Source of the DNA: Mesorhizobium sp. M8A.F.Ca.ET.218.01.1.1 | GTDB taxonomy: Bacteria > Pseudomonadota > Alphaproteobacteria > Rhizobiales > Rhizobiaceae | Assembly (NCBI RefSeq): GCF_004791165.1 | Contig: NZ_SRUZ01000001.1 | Coordinates: forward strand, 664,382-728,381 | DNA: 64,000 bases | Direction: 5' to 3' | Shown: positions 51,813 to 61,386 of the stretch, piece after piece | Layout: every line of letters starts with the position of its first letter | Position numbering within the stretch: position 1 is the stretch's first letter | Position numbers and translations under genes: made by a program | Notes under the pieces: model-generated | Told to the model about the DNA's origin: nothing | Database searches by the model: none | The model's input: the letters and a program-made list of their open reading frames with translations, nothing else

Positions 51813-54694
51813 CCGCCTCGCGTCTTGCCACCGGCGGCAGCGCCATCGACCGCTCGCGCCCGCTCCGCTTCAGCTTCGACGGCACAAGCGTGGACGGCTT
51901 TGCCGGCGACACCATTGCCTCCGCGTTGCTCGCCAACGACGTCGCGGTCGTCGGCCGCAGCTTCAAATACCACCGGCCGCGCGGCATCTGGGGTGCCGGC
52001 GTCGAGGAACCCAACGCGCTGGTCGATATTGGTGGCCCACACGCGAGGCCGAACACACGTGCCACGACCGAGCCGGCACACGATGGGCTGGGGGCCAAAA
52101 GCGTCAATGCGACGCCCAATGCATTGAGCGACCGCAACGCCTTCCTCGACCGCTTCTCGCGCTTCATTCCGGCGGCGTTCTACTACAAGACCTTCATGTG
52201 GCCGGACTGGCACATGTTCGAGCCACGCATCCGCGCCATGGCCGGACTGGGCAAGGTCGACACGGACTGGATCTCATCAGGCCCGGCCGACCAGATCAAT
52301 CATCATTGCGACGTGCTGGTGGTGGGCGCTGGGCCGGCCGGACTGGCGGCGGCCAAGCTCGCGGCCGGCATGGGCCTCTCCGTGACGCTGGTCGACGACC
52401 AGCAGAAGCCGGGCGGGTCGCTCGGCCACCGCGCCAGCGAGATCGACGGTAGGCCGGCTGCCGGGTGGCTCGAGGAGACGCTGGCGTCGCTTGCCGGCGG
52501 GGGACATCTGATCCTGCCTTCGACCACGGCCTTCGGCATCTACGACCACAATCTGGTCGGCCTGAACCAGCGCCATTTCGATGGCCGACCCGACACGCTA
52601 TGGCGGGTCCGGCCGCGCCGGATCGTGCTGGCTACCGGCGCCATCGAGCGGCCGCTGCCTTTCGCCAACAATGATCTGCCGGGAATCCTGTCGGCCGATG
52701 CCGCGCTCGCCTATCTCAGACGCCACGCGGTGCTGGTTGGCAGGCGCGTCGTGGTCGCCACCAACAATGACAGCGCCTATGAGGTCGCGGAGGCGATCGC
52801 CGAGGCCGGCGCCGAAGTGACGCTTGTCGACATCAGGCGTGACGGGATGCCCGCCGCGCCGGCCAGGATACGGCTGTTCAAGGGGCGGACGCTTGCCTCC
52901 GCGGCGGGCAGGCTGCGTGTTGAAGGCGTCACGCTGGACGACGGCACCAGGCTCGACGCCGATTGCGTGCTGGTCTCGGGCGGCTGGACGCCGACCATTC
53001 ATCTCTTCGGCCAGGCCAGGGGCAAGCTCGCCTGGAGCGAGGCCCGCGCCGCCTTCCTGCCTGGCAATTCGGTCGACGGCATTTCCGTGGCTGGCGCCGC
53101 CGCCGGCGCGGTTTCCTTGTCGGACGTGTTCGCCGGCGCGGAGAAAGCCGTCGCATCGCTCGGCCAGACGAAGGCGGTAACCCCGCGCAGCACCGGTCCG
53201 GAAGCGACAGCCGGGATTGTAGCCGCCTGGCCGGTGCCCGGCTCGAAAGGACGAATCTGGATCGACTACCAGAACGACGTCACGGTGAAGGACGTGGAAC
53301 TGGCGGCCCGCGAAAACTTCGTCTCGGTCGAACATCTGAAGCGCTACACCACGCTCGGCATGGCGACCGATCAGGGCAAGACCTCCAACCTGCCCGGACT
53401 GGCGCTGATGGCCGGGATCACCGGCCGAACGGTGCCGGAAGTCGGCACCACCACCTATCGCCCACCCTTCACGCCGGTGCCGTTGGCGAGCTTCGCCGGC
53501 GCCCGCGCTGGCGAGTTGATGGCGCCGGTGCGCCGGCTGCCGCTGGAAAACGTCCACCGCGCCAGCGGCGCCGTCTTCCAGGAATATGGCGGCTGGCTGC
53601 GCCCGGCGCACTATGGCGGTCGCAATGCGGACGCGGAACGCGCCATCCAGGACGAGGCGTTTCGCGCGCGCCAGTCGGTCGCGCTGTTCGACGGTTCGAC
53701 GCTCGGCAAGATCGAGGTGATCGGACCCCGGGCGGCCGAATTCGTCGATTTCCTCTACTACAACACCATGTCGACGCTGAAGCCGGGCCGTTGCCGCTAC
53801 GGCTTCATGCTGTCGGAGAACGGGGTGGTCTTCGATGACGGCGTGCTGGTGCGGCTGGACGAGCACCGTTTCGTCGTGTCGTGCTCGTCCTCGCATGTCG
53901 CCGCCGTGCATGCCAGGCTGGAGGAATGGCGCCAGGACCGGTTCGGGCGCGGCGCCGTCTACATCCACAACGCGACTTCGGAGATGGCGACGCTGACCGT
54001 CTCCGGGCCGAACGCCCGCAAGCTGCTCGAAACGGTGGGGCTCGGCCTTTCACTCGCCGACGCCGACCTCCCGCACATGGCGATCGGCCATGGCAGCTAT
54101 GCCGAAGACGCGGTTCGGATTGCCCGCGTCAGTTTCACCGGCGACAGGAGCTATGAAGTCTCTATCCGCGCCGACCGCGCCGAACCTTTGTGGGCGCATC
54201 TGCGCCAGGCCGGCCAGGCGTTCGATGCTGTTCTCATCGGGCTCGAAGCACTGATGATCCTGCGTGCCGAGAAGGGCTTCATCGTCATCGGCAAGGACAC
54301 TGACGGCACCACGCTGCCGCACGATCTTGGTGTGGCGGGTCCGCGGGCGAAGCGCCAGAACGAGTTCGTCGGCCGCCGCTCGCTGTTCACCGAGGAGGCT
54401 TCTCGGCCCGACCGCATGCAATTGGTCGGGCTGACGGTGCCGCGGGACGAACCAGCACTTGCCACCGGCGGGCACGGTATCGAGCGGCGCGGCAGCAAGC
54501 CGCGCAGCATCGGTTTTGTCACCTCCAGTTATCAGAGCCCCACCCTCGGCCAGCCGATTGCGCTTGGCCTGATCGAACGGGGTGCGGCGCGGCACGGCGA
54601 AACGATCGAAATCCAACATCTCGGCAAGCTCAGGACGGCGACGATCGCCGCCCCTTGCGCCTACGACCCGTCGGGAGACCGGCTCAATGCGTGA
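51809..54694 (+). CDS. soxA: Sarcosine oxidase alpha subunit
   Basis: A protein of about 961 residues. Near the N-terminus is the [2Fe-2S]-like fold region DGTSVDGFAGDTIASALLANDVAVVGRSFKYHRPRG. The NAD-binding domain follows (CDVLVVGAGPAGLAAAKLAAGMGLSVTLVDDQQ), then the second nucleotide site (GRRVVVATNNDSAYEVAEAIAEAGAEVTLVD). The C-terminal half is the aminomethyltransferase-like folate domain (LFDGSTLGKIEVIGP, GLEALMILRAEKGFIVIGKDTDGTTLPHDLG). Length matches the family. The long frame from 51272 is read-through; the ATG at 51809 overlaps soxD. Confidence 0.93.
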   Translation: MTASRLATGGSAIDRSRPLRFSFDGTSVDGFAGDTIASALLANDVAVVGRSFKYHRPRGIWGAGVEEPNALVDIGGPHARPNTRATTEPAHDGLGAKSVNATPNALSDRNAFLDRFSRFIPAAFYYKTFMWPDWHMFEPRIRAMAGLGKVDTDWISSGPADQINHHCDVLVVGAGPAGLAAAKLAAGMGLSVTLVDDQQKPGGSLGHRASEIDGRPAAGWLEETLASLAGGGHLILPSTTAFGIYDHNLVGLNQRHFDGRPDTLWRVRPRRIVLATGAIERPLPFANNDLPGILSADAALAYLRRHAVLVGRRVVVATNNDSAYEVAEAIAEAGAEVTLVDIRRDGMPAAPARIRLFKGRTLASAAGRLRVEGVTLDDGTRLDADCVLVSGGWTPTIHLFGQARGKLAWSEARAAFLPGNSVDGISVAGAAAGAVSLSDVFAGAEKAVASLGQTKAVTPRSTGPEATAGIVAAWPVPGSKGRIWIDYQNDVTVKDVELAARENFVSVEHLKRYTTLGMATDQGKTSNLPGLALMAGITGRTVPEVGTTTYRPPFTPVPLASFAGARAGELMAPVRRLPLENVHRASGAVFQEYGGWLRPAHYGGRNADAERAIQDEAFRARQSVALFDGSTLGKIEVIGPRAAEFVDFLYYNTMSTLKPGRCRYGFMLSENGVVFDDGVLVRLDEHRFVVSCSSSHVAAVHARLEEWRQDRFGRGAVYIHNATSEMATLTVSGPNARKLLETVGLGLSLADADLPHMAIGHGSYAEDAVRIARVSFTGDRSYEVSIRADRAEPLWAHLRQAGQAFDAVLIGLEALMILRAEKGFIVIGKDTDGTTLPHDLGVAGPRAKRQNEFVGRRSLFTEEASRPDRMQLVGLTVPRDEPALATGGHGIERRGSKPRSIGFVTSSYQSPTLGQPIALGLIERGAARHGETIEIQHLGKLRTATIAAPCAYDPSGDRLNA

Positions 54695-55226
54695 TCTCGC
54701 GGAAAAATGGTCCGTAACGCCGGACTGGCCGGCGGCGGCCATCAGTGCCCCCGGCCTGGCGGTGCGCGCTGTGCCTGGCCTTAGCCAACTTCTGGTCAGC
54801 GGCGACCTCGGCGCCTGGGCGCGTGTATCCGGCTTGCAGGCGGATGGCGTGGGCGCCCTCGGCACGGCTCAGGGAGCCCGCTATGCCGCGCGGCTGGCAC
54901 GCGACCGGCTGCTCGTCGTATCGGACACACCGCTTGCCACCGACGCCGGTTGGCACGCGGAGGGCTTCGCGGTGACGGCGATCGACGCCGGGCTGCAGGT
55001 GTTCGAGGCCGACGGCCCGGCACTCGATGCCTTCATCGCGCGTGGAGCGACGCTCGATCCCGCGCAGCCAAGTGCCAGCGCGGCGCTTTCCTTCGCCGGC
55101 ATCGGCGCCATCGTCTATCGCCATGACAGCAAGCTGCGCATCCATGTCGATCGCGGTCTCGCCGCCTATCTCTGGACGTGGATGGAGACGGCTGCCGCCA
55201 ACATCGCCGCCGAATCCCCGAGTTAG
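54687..55226 (+). CDS. soxG: Sarcosine oxidase gamma subunit
   Basis: A protein of 179 residues that starts MRDLAEKWSVTPDWPAAA and later has ALSFAGIGAIVYRHDSKLRIHVDRGLAAYLWTWMETAA, the usual SoxG end. The gamma subunit completes the alpha-beta-gamma-delta complex. Its ATG lies 8 bp inside soxA. It is the last gene of the operon; a short hairpin follows. Confidence 0.87.
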   Translation: MRDLAEKWSVTPDWPAAAISAPGLAVRAVPGLSQLLVSGDLGAWARVSGLQADGVGALGTAQGARYAARLARDRLLVVSDTPLATDAGWHAEGFAVTAIDAGLQVFEADGPALDAFIARGATLDPAQPSASAALSFAGIGAIVYRHDSKLRIHVDRGLAAYLWTWMETAAANIAAESPS

Positions 55227-55239
55227 TTAGGCGGCGACG

Positions 55240-55258
55240 TTCACGCTCAGAGCGTGAA
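55240..55258. terminator. Hairpin between convergent soxG and membrane-protein genes
   Basis: TTCACGCT (55240-55247) and AGCGTGAA (55251-55258) are exact complements with a 3-base loop. The stem overlaps the end of the minus-strand gene. No T-run is present on either side, so termination is uncertain. Confidence 0.35.
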
Positions 55259-55732
55259 AGACCAGAACAGGCAGGCCAGCGTCGCGGCGGCAAAGATCAC
55301 GAAGAACAGGCTGCGCAGCAGCACATTGCGACGCAGCTCGTTCATGACGAAGTGGCAGCCGATGATCGCGGCCGCAAACAGGAAACGCCAGTTCAGCACC
55401 GCCCACAAGACATCCCGCTGACCGAAAGCCCATCTGGCGACGAGGCAGCCAAGGATAGCCGCGAACAGCACGATGACGGTCCAGAAGATCGCGTCCGCGG
55501 CGTTGGTCAGCACAATGCTGGCTGCCCTGATCGGCAGGAGCATCATCAGCAGGGCGCTGAAGAAATAGACCGCGGCAAGTGGAATGAACGTGCCGGCATC
55601 GGCGATGCCGTCAAGCCGTCTCACACCGATGGCGCCATAGGGATAGCCGTGCCTTGCCACCGCCAGGCTCAGCGCCATGAGCAAGGCGGTCAGCACCGCG
55701 ACCAGTGCGAAGGATGTGAAGGCTTTGCTCAT
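55247..55732 (-). CDS. Membrane protein of unknown function
   Basis: A 161-residue protein with about five hydrophobic helices: SFALVAVLTALLMALSLAVA, FIPLAAVYFFSALLMMLLPI, AIFWTVIVLFAAILGCLVA, WRFLFAAAIIGCHFVM and SLFFVIFAAATLACLFW. No known domain was recognised. It lies alone between the convergent sarcosine oxidase operon and the sulfur operon. Codon use resembles that of its neighbours. Confidence 0.65.
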   Translation of the reverse strand: MSKAFTSFALVAVLTALLMALSLAVARHGYPYGAIGVRRLDGIADAGTFIPLAAVYFFSALLMMLLPIRAASIVLTNAADAIFWTVIVLFAAILGCLVARWAFGQRDVLWAVLNWRFLFAAAIIGCHFVMNELRRNVLLRSLFFVIFAAATLACLFWSFTL

Positions 55733-55899
55733 GATGTTCCTGTCCCGGGCGAATCAGACAGGAACCGGTGTAGCCGATGGTCGTAAATTGCGCGTAAGCT
55801 TTCCCCGCCACCGGCACCCCGAAGGGGGTAACCGGCAGGGCGAAATCACTTGGCGATGACCGTCTCGACGATGGCGCGCGTCCGGCCGCCGGTGGGAAA

Positions 55900-57147
55900 T
55901 CAGCTCCAGGCGTGCAGCGGCGGATTCTCGCCATTGAGGAAATATTTGCCGAGGATCGAATATTTCCAGCGCACCGGATCGTGCAGCGTGTGCGTCCGGG
56001 CGTTGCGCCAATGGCGGTCGAGATTGTGCTCGGCCAATGTCGAGCGCGTGCCGGCCAGTTCGAACAGCTTGTTCGTCGCCGCAATGGCGATCTCGGTCGA
56101 CAGGATTTTTGCTTCCGCGGTGACGATCTGGGCGTGCGCCACCGTCTCGGCGGTCGGCTCGGCCACCGCCTTGTCGATCGCGTGGCCAGCCTTTTCGAGC
56201 AGCGCCTGCGCCGCGTGCAGGCGCAGCGTCAGGTCGCCGATCGCCTGGATCGTGTAGGGATCGTCCCAGGCATTGTCGACACCGCTGTCGATCCAGGCGC
56301 GGCTCCTGGTCCTGACGAAGTGGACCGTCTCGTCGATCGCCGCCTGGGCGATACCGGTATCCACCGCCACCTGGATGATTTGGAAGATGGCGCCGTCGGC
56401 GGTCGGCTTGTCGTAGCCCTTGTAGCCGGGCACCAGATGCGTCTTCGGCACCTTGACATTGTCGATGATGACGGTGCCCGACAGCGTCGTGCGCTGGCCG
56501 AAGCTCGACCAGTCGTCGATGACCGTCAGGCCCGGCGCGCCGCGATCGGCGATAGCATACCAGGCGCGGCCCTCGTCATCGAGCGCCACGATCGGCACCA
56601 GATGGGCAAGCAGCGCGCCTGAGGAATAGAATTTGCGGCCATTGACGACGACATGGTCGCCGGCATCGGTGAAGCGGGTCTCGAAGTCGGCGGCGCGTTT
56701 GGAGCCGAACTCGGAAAAGGCGTTCCCGAACCGCGTGCCCTTCAGCGCCTCGGCGAACAGCAGCTTCTGCTGCTCGATATCTGAGACGGTGCGGATGGCG
56801 GCGACGACGCCGAGATGGTTCTGCGCGACCTGGCCGATCGAAGAATCGGCCGCCGAGATGATCTCGATCACCTTGGCCAGCGTTGCATAGGAGACTTCGG
56901 GGCCGCCGAACGCCCTGGGCACGTTGATCGACCAGAGGCCGCTTTGCGAAAAGGCATCGAGTTCGGCGACCGGCCAAATCCGCTCGCGGTCGCGCTTCGA
57001 CGAATCCTTGACGAATTCGGCGGCCAGCGCGTGGGCGACGCCGATCGCCTCGGCATCATCCCTGATGATGTGTGCCGGCGCCGAGGGCCTTGCGACAGGC
57101 AGGACGGCGGCGGAAGCCTGGTCGGTCTTGACGGTCGAGACGGTCAT
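55900..57147 (-). CDS. sfnB: SfnB-type sulfur acquisition oxidoreductase (acyl-CoA dehydrogenase fold)
   Basis: A 415-residue flavin-dependent protein of the acyl-CoA dehydrogenase superfamily, in the SfnB/DszC branch. LWSINVPRAFGGPEVSYATLAKVIEIISAADSSIGQVAQNHLG and GNAFSEFGSKRAADFETRFT are characteristic, and TRSTLAEHNLDRHWRNARTHTLHDPVRWKYSILGKYFLNGENPP is the usual C-terminus. These enzymes help release sulfur from organosulfur compounds under sulfate limitation. It is the last gene of the seven-gene operon that starts with sfnG. Confidence 0.85.
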   Translation of the reverse strand: MTVSTVKTDQASAAVLPVARPSAPAHIIRDDAEAIGVAHALAAEFVKDSSKRDRERIWPVAELDAFSQSGLWSINVPRAFGGPEVSYATLAKVIEIISAADSSIGQVAQNHLGVVAAIRTVSDIEQQKLLFAEALKGTRFGNAFSEFGSKRAADFETRFTDAGDHVVVNGRKFYSSGALLAHLVPIVALDDEGRAWYAIADRGAPGLTVIDDWSSFGQRTTLSGTVIIDNVKVPKTHLVPGYKGYDKPTADGAIFQIIQVAVDTGIAQAAIDETVHFVRTRSRAWIDSGVDNAWDDPYTIQAIGDLTLRLHAAQALLEKAGHAIDKAVAEPTAETVAHAQIVTAEAKILSTEIAIAATNKLFELAGTRSTLAEHNLDRHWRNARTHTLHDPVRWKYSILGKYFLNGENPPLHAWS

Positions 57148-57171
57148 TTCATTGCTCCTTCGAATTTCGGT

Positions 57172-57963
57172 TCAGGCAACGGCATGGAGATGGGAGGACT
57201 TGGCGGCGGGCGTCGGCTGCTGGCCGAGATAGAGCGCCCTGATATCCTCGCGCTGGCGGAGATCGGCGGCTGTGCCGGAGAGCACGGAGACGCCGTTTTC
57301 GAGCACGGTGGCGTGGTCGGCATAGCGAAGTGCTACCGCCGAGTTCTGCTCGGCGACCAGGATCGACAGGCCGGTCTCGCTGTTGAGTTTCCTCAACGTC
57401 TGGAAAATATCCTGCACGATGAGCGGGGCGAGCCCCATCGACGGTTCGTCCAGCACGAGCAGGCGCGGCCGCGACATCAGCGCCCGGCCTATTGCCGTCA
57501 TCTGCTGTTCGCCGCCAGAGGTCAGGCCCGACAAAGTCCGGCGCTTTTCCTTCAGACGTGGGAAAAAGGCATAGATCCGTTCGAGGTCGGCGCTGATCTC
57601 GGCGCGGCGGCCGCTGCGGCCGATGCCGCCGGCGACCAGATTGTCCTCGACGGTGAGGCTCTTGAAGCAGTGGCGGCCTTCCAGTACCGGCACCAGGCCG
57701 GCACGCACCAGATCGCCGGGCTTGCGGCGCGCGACATCCGAGCCCTCATAGCGGATGGTGCCGGCGTTGACCTGGCCCCGTTCGGCCGGCAGCAGGTTGG
57801 AGACGGCCTTCAGCGTGGTGGTCTTGCCCGCGCCATTGGCGCCGAGCAGCGCCAGGATCTCACCGCGCCTGATCTCGAAGCTGACGCCGTGCAGCGCCGT
57901 GATGGCGTGGTTGTAGGTGGCGTGGACCGCGTCGACAGCAAGGATGATTTCGGTGTCGGGCAT
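57172..57963 (-). CDS. Branched-chain-type ABC transporter ATPase, LivF-like
   Basis: A 263-residue ATPase. Walker A is LLGANGAGKTTTLKAV, the signature TSGGEQQMTAIGRAL, Walker B LLVLDEPSMGLAP; SILVAEQNSAVALRYADHATVLENG is the LivF C-terminal part. It pairs with the LivG-like ATPase at 61383. A long frame upstream of ATG 57963 is read-through from the binding-protein gene. It lies between the binding-protein gene and sfnB, so the transporter probably imports an organosulfur compound. Confidence 0.88.
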   Translation of the reverse strand: MPDTEIILAVDAVHATYNHAITALHGVSFEIRRGEILALLGANGAGKTTTLKAVSNLLPAERGQVNAGTIRYEGSDVARRKPGDLVRAGLVPVLEGRHCFKSLTVEDNLVAGGIGRSGRRAEISADLERIYAFFPRLKEKRRTLSGLTSGGEQQMTAIGRALMSRPRLLVLDEPSMGLAPLIVQDIFQTLRKLNSETGLSILVAEQNSAVALRYADHATVLENGVSVLSGTAADLRQREDIRALYLGQQPTPAAKSSHLHAVA

Positions 57964-58037
57964 GACTGTCTTCCGTACTTGTCGGAACCGAACCGGCCCG
58001 GCGCCGCGGAAGGCATCCGCGGCACCCGGCCTGTTGA

Positions 58038-59375
58038 TCAGTTGGTGGTCACTGCGTTGGCATCGTCGGCGGTGCGTAGCTTGATGCCCTTCTCGGCGGC
58101 ATAGGCTTCGGCGGACTTTTCGATAATCGGCCGCAGCAGCGCCCAGTCCGGGGCGATCCAGTCGGAGACGACGTTCCACTTCTTGCCGTCCCACTGCTGG
58201 AAGGTGACGTAGCCCTCGCCCTCATGGTTGTCCCAGCTGACATTGATCGAGTGGAACAGGTCCTTGGCGCCGAGCGCCTCGACCTTGGCCGGATCGAGCT
58301 TGAGATGCTCGAAACCCCAGCGGACCTCGTCGCCGGTCAGCGTGCGGTGGCCGAACTTCTCCTGGGCGACGCGGATCGCCTCGACGTTGAGAATGCCGTT
58401 GACGATGCCGAGATTGTGGTAGACCGAGCCGATACGGGACTTGTCCTCGAGGTTGCCCTTGCCTGCGCCGTAGACGGTCTTCACGATTTCCTTCACCACG
58501 GGATAGGAATTGCCCGAAGCCTGGGTGGTGATGGCGGTGTAGCCCTTGGCGGCGTCGCCGGCGGGAATGACGTCCTCTTCCGAGTTCGACCAGACATTGC
58601 CGACGATGTGATCGACGGGGTAGCCGACCTTAACGGCGGTCTTCAGCGCCACCGGGTTCATGACGCCCCAGCCGCGCAGGACGACGAAATCAGGCTTGGC
58701 GCGGCGGATGGTCAGCCACTGCGACTGCTGCTCGTTGCCGGGATGCGGCACTTCGATCTGCTGCACGGCGAAGCCGTATTTCTGCGCCAGCAGTTCGTAG
58801 ATCGGTATGGTCTCCTTGCCATAGGGCGAGCCGTGATAGAGCACGACGATCTTCTTGCCCTTGAGCTTGTCGATGCCGCCCTCCTTCGAGGCGATGTAGT
58901 TCACGATGCCCGACGTCTCGCTGTAGGGGTTGAGCAGCAGCGGGAAGACGTAGGGGAAAACACGCCCATCGGTGGAATCGGTGCGGCCGTGGTTGACCGT
59001 TATCAGCGGCACCTTGTCGGCGGCGATGCGGTCGATCATGGCGTAGGCGATGCCGACCGAGAGCGGGTTCCAGGCGGCCGCGCCGGCATGGCTCTTCTGG
59101 CGCTCATAGCATTCGACGCCGCGCTCGACCTCATACTGGGTCTCGCATTCGTCCCAGGTCAGCTTGACGCCGTTGACGCCGCCGTCGCGGATGTTGATGA
59201 GGTTGAGATAGTCGATGAAGCCGCCGAAGAAGCCGGTGCCGCCGGCCGCATAAGGCCCGACGCGGTAGCTCTGCAGCGGGAAATATTGTTCGTCGGCATG
59301 GGCTGATGGCAAGGCCACCGACACGATCATCGCCGCGGACAAAGCCGCCGCCTTGAGTGTGCTGAGGAAGGTCAT
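58038..59375 (-). CDS. Periplasmic substrate-binding protein, Liv-type
   Basis: A protein of 445 residues. ATG 59375 has GGGAG upstream and gives a signal peptide (LKAAALSAAMIVSVALPSAHA, cleaved before DEQYFP). The mature part has a type I periplasmic fold: GVNGVKLTWDECETQYEVERGVECYER, GIAYAMIDRIAADKVPLITVNHGRTDS, KIVVLYHGSPYGKETIPIYELLAQKYG and DFVVLRGWGVMNPVALKTA. It captures the substrate for the LivHM-like channel. The operon (sfnG, sfnB) suggests a sulfone, sulfonate or similar rather than an amino acid. Confidence 0.85.
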   Translation of the reverse strand: MTFLSTLKAAALSAAMIVSVALPSAHADEQYFPLQSYRVGPYAAGGTGFFGGFIDYLNLINIRDGGVNGVKLTWDECETQYEVERGVECYERQKSHAGAAAWNPLSVGIAYAMIDRIAADKVPLITVNHGRTDSTDGRVFPYVFPLLLNPYSETSGIVNYIASKEGGIDKLKGKKIVVLYHGSPYGKETIPIYELLAQKYGFAVQQIEVPHPGNEQQSQWLTIRRAKPDFVVLRGWGVMNPVALKTAVKVGYPVDHIVGNVWSNSEEDVIPAGDAAKGYTAITTQASGNSYPVVKEIVKTVYGAGKGNLEDKSRIGSVYHNLGIVNGILNVEAIRVAQEKFGHRTLTGDEVRWGFEHLKLDPAKVEALGAKDLFHSINVSWDNHEGEGYVTFQQWDGKKWNVVSDWIAPDWALLRPIIEKSAEAYAAEKGIKLRTADDANAVTTN

Positions 59376-59446
59376 GGTTGGGGTACTCCCGGTATGGGCC
59401 GTCTTGGGTTCGGCCTCTGGTTCATTTTCAGGCGTGAATGCGGGGC

Positions 59447-60484
59447 TCAGGTCGACTGCCAGGCGAACAGGAGCCGTCTTCGGACCCTGTCCCACAGGGC
59501 CACCAGCCCATCGGGTTCCAGGATCAGAAACAGGATGATGAGGGCGCCGAGCACGATGCGCTGGCTCATGTCGAGCACGCCCGAGTCAAAGACGTCTCCA
59601 AGCAGGAAGCCGCCAAGGCGCGACAGGGCGAGCGGGAACACGACGATGAGGGCGGCACCGAAAAAGGCGCCACCGATCGAGGCCAGGCCGCCGATGATGA
59701 TGATGAACAGGATCTGGAACGAGCGGTCGAGGTCGAAGCCATCAGGCTCGACTGTCCTGAGATAAGCGAAGGCCCAGATGACGCCGGCGACGCCGATGAT
59801 GAAGGAGGAGATGGCGAATGCCAGCAGCTTGGTCTTCAGCACCGGTATGCCGATGATGCGGGCGGCGGTTTCATTGTCGCGGATGGCGATGAAGTTTCGT
59901 CCCGTCTGCGAACTGACCAGCCGATAGGCAAGGAAGGTGAGGATGCTGACGATGGTCAACGCGAAGAGATAGCGGCCGACGGCGCCGTCGAGCGCGAAGC
60001 CTCCTATCGAAAGCCTCGGCGCGTCTATGACGCCGGAGGCGGAGTTGTTCGAGAACCAGCTGAACTTGGTCAGCGCCCATTGCACGAAGAACTGTGCGGC
60101 AAGCGTCGAGACGGCGAGATAAAAGCCCTTCAACCGCAGGCTCGGCAGGCCGAAGACGATGCCGATCGAAGCGGCGACGATGCCGGCGAGAACGATACTG
60201 CCGATCAGCGGCAGGCCCTCGACGCGCAAGTTGAAATTATAGGCGGCGAAGGCGCCGGCCGCCATGAAGGCGGCGCTGCCCAGCGAGACCTGGCCGGCAT
60301 AGCCTGTGAGGATGTTCAACCCCACACCGGCGAGACCGAGCGCCAGGAACGGCAGCAGTATGGCCTCGAACAAATAGCTCGATCCGATCAGCGGCACGAC
60401 GCCATAGGCGAAGGCAAGCAACAGGACGGGCGCGATCCATTTCGGCAGCACCGGCGCGGAGAAGTCGGCTGCAATAGCGGCCAT
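59447..60484 (-). CDS. Branched-chain-type ABC transporter permease, LivM-like
   Basis: The 345-residue permease has about nine to ten helices. LALGLAGVGLNILTGYAGQVSLGSAAFMAAGAFAAYN is the LivM signature near the N-terminus, and QTGRNFIAIRDNETAARIIGIPVLKTKLLAFAISSF is the loop that contacts the ATPases. It starts 2 bp after the LivH-like gene ends. It forms the membrane channel with LivH. Confidence 0.88.
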   Translation of the reverse strand: MAAIAADFSAPVLPKWIAPVLLLAFAYGVVPLIGSSYLFEAILLPFLALGLAGVGLNILTGYAGQVSLGSAAFMAAGAFAAYNFNLRVEGLPLIGSIVLAGIVAASIGIVFGLPSLRLKGFYLAVSTLAAQFFVQWALTKFSWFSNNSASGVIDAPRLSIGGFALDGAVGRYLFALTIVSILTFLAYRLVSSQTGRNFIAIRDNETAARIIGIPVLKTKLLAFAISSFIIGVAGVIWAFAYLRTVEPDGFDLDRSFQILFIIIIGGLASIGGAFFGAALIVVFPLALSRLGGFLLGDVFDSGVLDMSQRIVLGALIILFLILEPDGLVALWDRVRRRLLFAWQST

Positions 60485-60486
60485 GG

Positions 60487-61386
60487 TCAGACCCTTTCCA
60501 CGAGCTTCTGGCCGAACAGGCCGGAGGGACGGATCAAGAGGAAGACCAGCGCGACGACATAGGCGAACCAGCTCTCGATGCCGCCGCCGAAATAGTCGCC
60601 GATATAGACCTCGGCGAGCTTCTCACTGGCGCCGATCAGGAGCCCGCCGGCAATGGCGCCAAGGATGGAATCGAAGCCGCCCAGCACCAGCACCGGCAGC
60701 GCCTTGAGCACCACCAGCGACAGCGAGAACTGCACGCCGAGGCGGGCACCCCAGAGCAGCCCGGCGACCAGCGCGACGAGGCCGGCCGCCGCCCAGACGG
60801 TCGCCCAGATCAGCGGCAGCCTGAGGCCGACCGCGAGTGCGGCGAACTGGTCGTCGGCGACGGCGCGGAAGGCGAGGCCGATGCGGGTGTAGCGGAAGAA
60901 CAGCGACAACACGACAACCATGCCGGCCGCGACCACCGCCGCGAAGATGTCGAACTGGCTGATCAGCACGCCGCCGATTTCCAGCGGCACGTCCTCGATG
61001 CCGAGGTCGAGACCGTGGACCTGCGTACCCCAGATCAATTGGGCAGCGCCCTCGATGATGTAGGACAGGCCAAGCGTCGCCATGAACAGGGTAATCGGCG
61101 GCTTGTTGGTGAGCGGCCTGAGCACCGTGCGCTCGATGGCGATGCTGATCACCACCATGATGGCGAAGGTTGCCACCAATGCCAGTGCAAACGGAACACC
61201 GCGTTCGACAAGACTGACGAAAGTCAGTGCGGCGAACAGCAGCATCGCGCCTTGGGCGAAGTTGAGCACGCCCGAGGTCTTGTAGATCAGCACGAAGCCG
61301 ATCGCGACCAGCGAATACATGACGCCCGACAGCAGGCCGCCGACGAGCACTTCGATGAAAAACTGGTAGTCGAAATCGGCGATCAT
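60487..61386 (-). CDS. Branched-chain-type ABC transporter permease, LivH-like
   Basis: A protein of 299 residues with about eight helices. FFIEVLVGGLLSGVMYSLVAIGFVLIYKTSGVLNFAQGAMLLFAALTF is the LivH signature, and TRIGLAFRAVADDQFAALAVGL is the ATPase-contact loop. The ATG overlaps the end of the LivG-like gene by 4 bp and the stop is next to the LivM-like gene. Confidence 0.88.
   Translation of the reverse strand: MIADFDYQFFIEVLVGGLLSGVMYSLVAIGFVLIYKTSGVLNFAQGAMLLFAALTFVSLVERGVPFALALVATFAIMVVISIAIERTVLRPLTNKPPITLFMATLGLSYIIEGAAQLIWGTQVHGLDLGIEDVPLEIGGVLISQFDIFAAVVAAGMVVVLSLFFRYTRIGLAFRAVADDQFAALAVGLRLPLIWATVWAAAGLVALVAGLLWGARLGVQFSLSLVVLKALPVLVLGGFDSILGAIAGGLLIGASEKLAEVYIGDYFGGGIESWFAYVVALVFLLIRPSGLFGQKLVERV

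Noticed and set aside
59438..60562. A 374-codon frame opposite the livM-like gene
   Set aside because: It is an antisense shadow of a clear permease and is very hydrophilic, with no domain.
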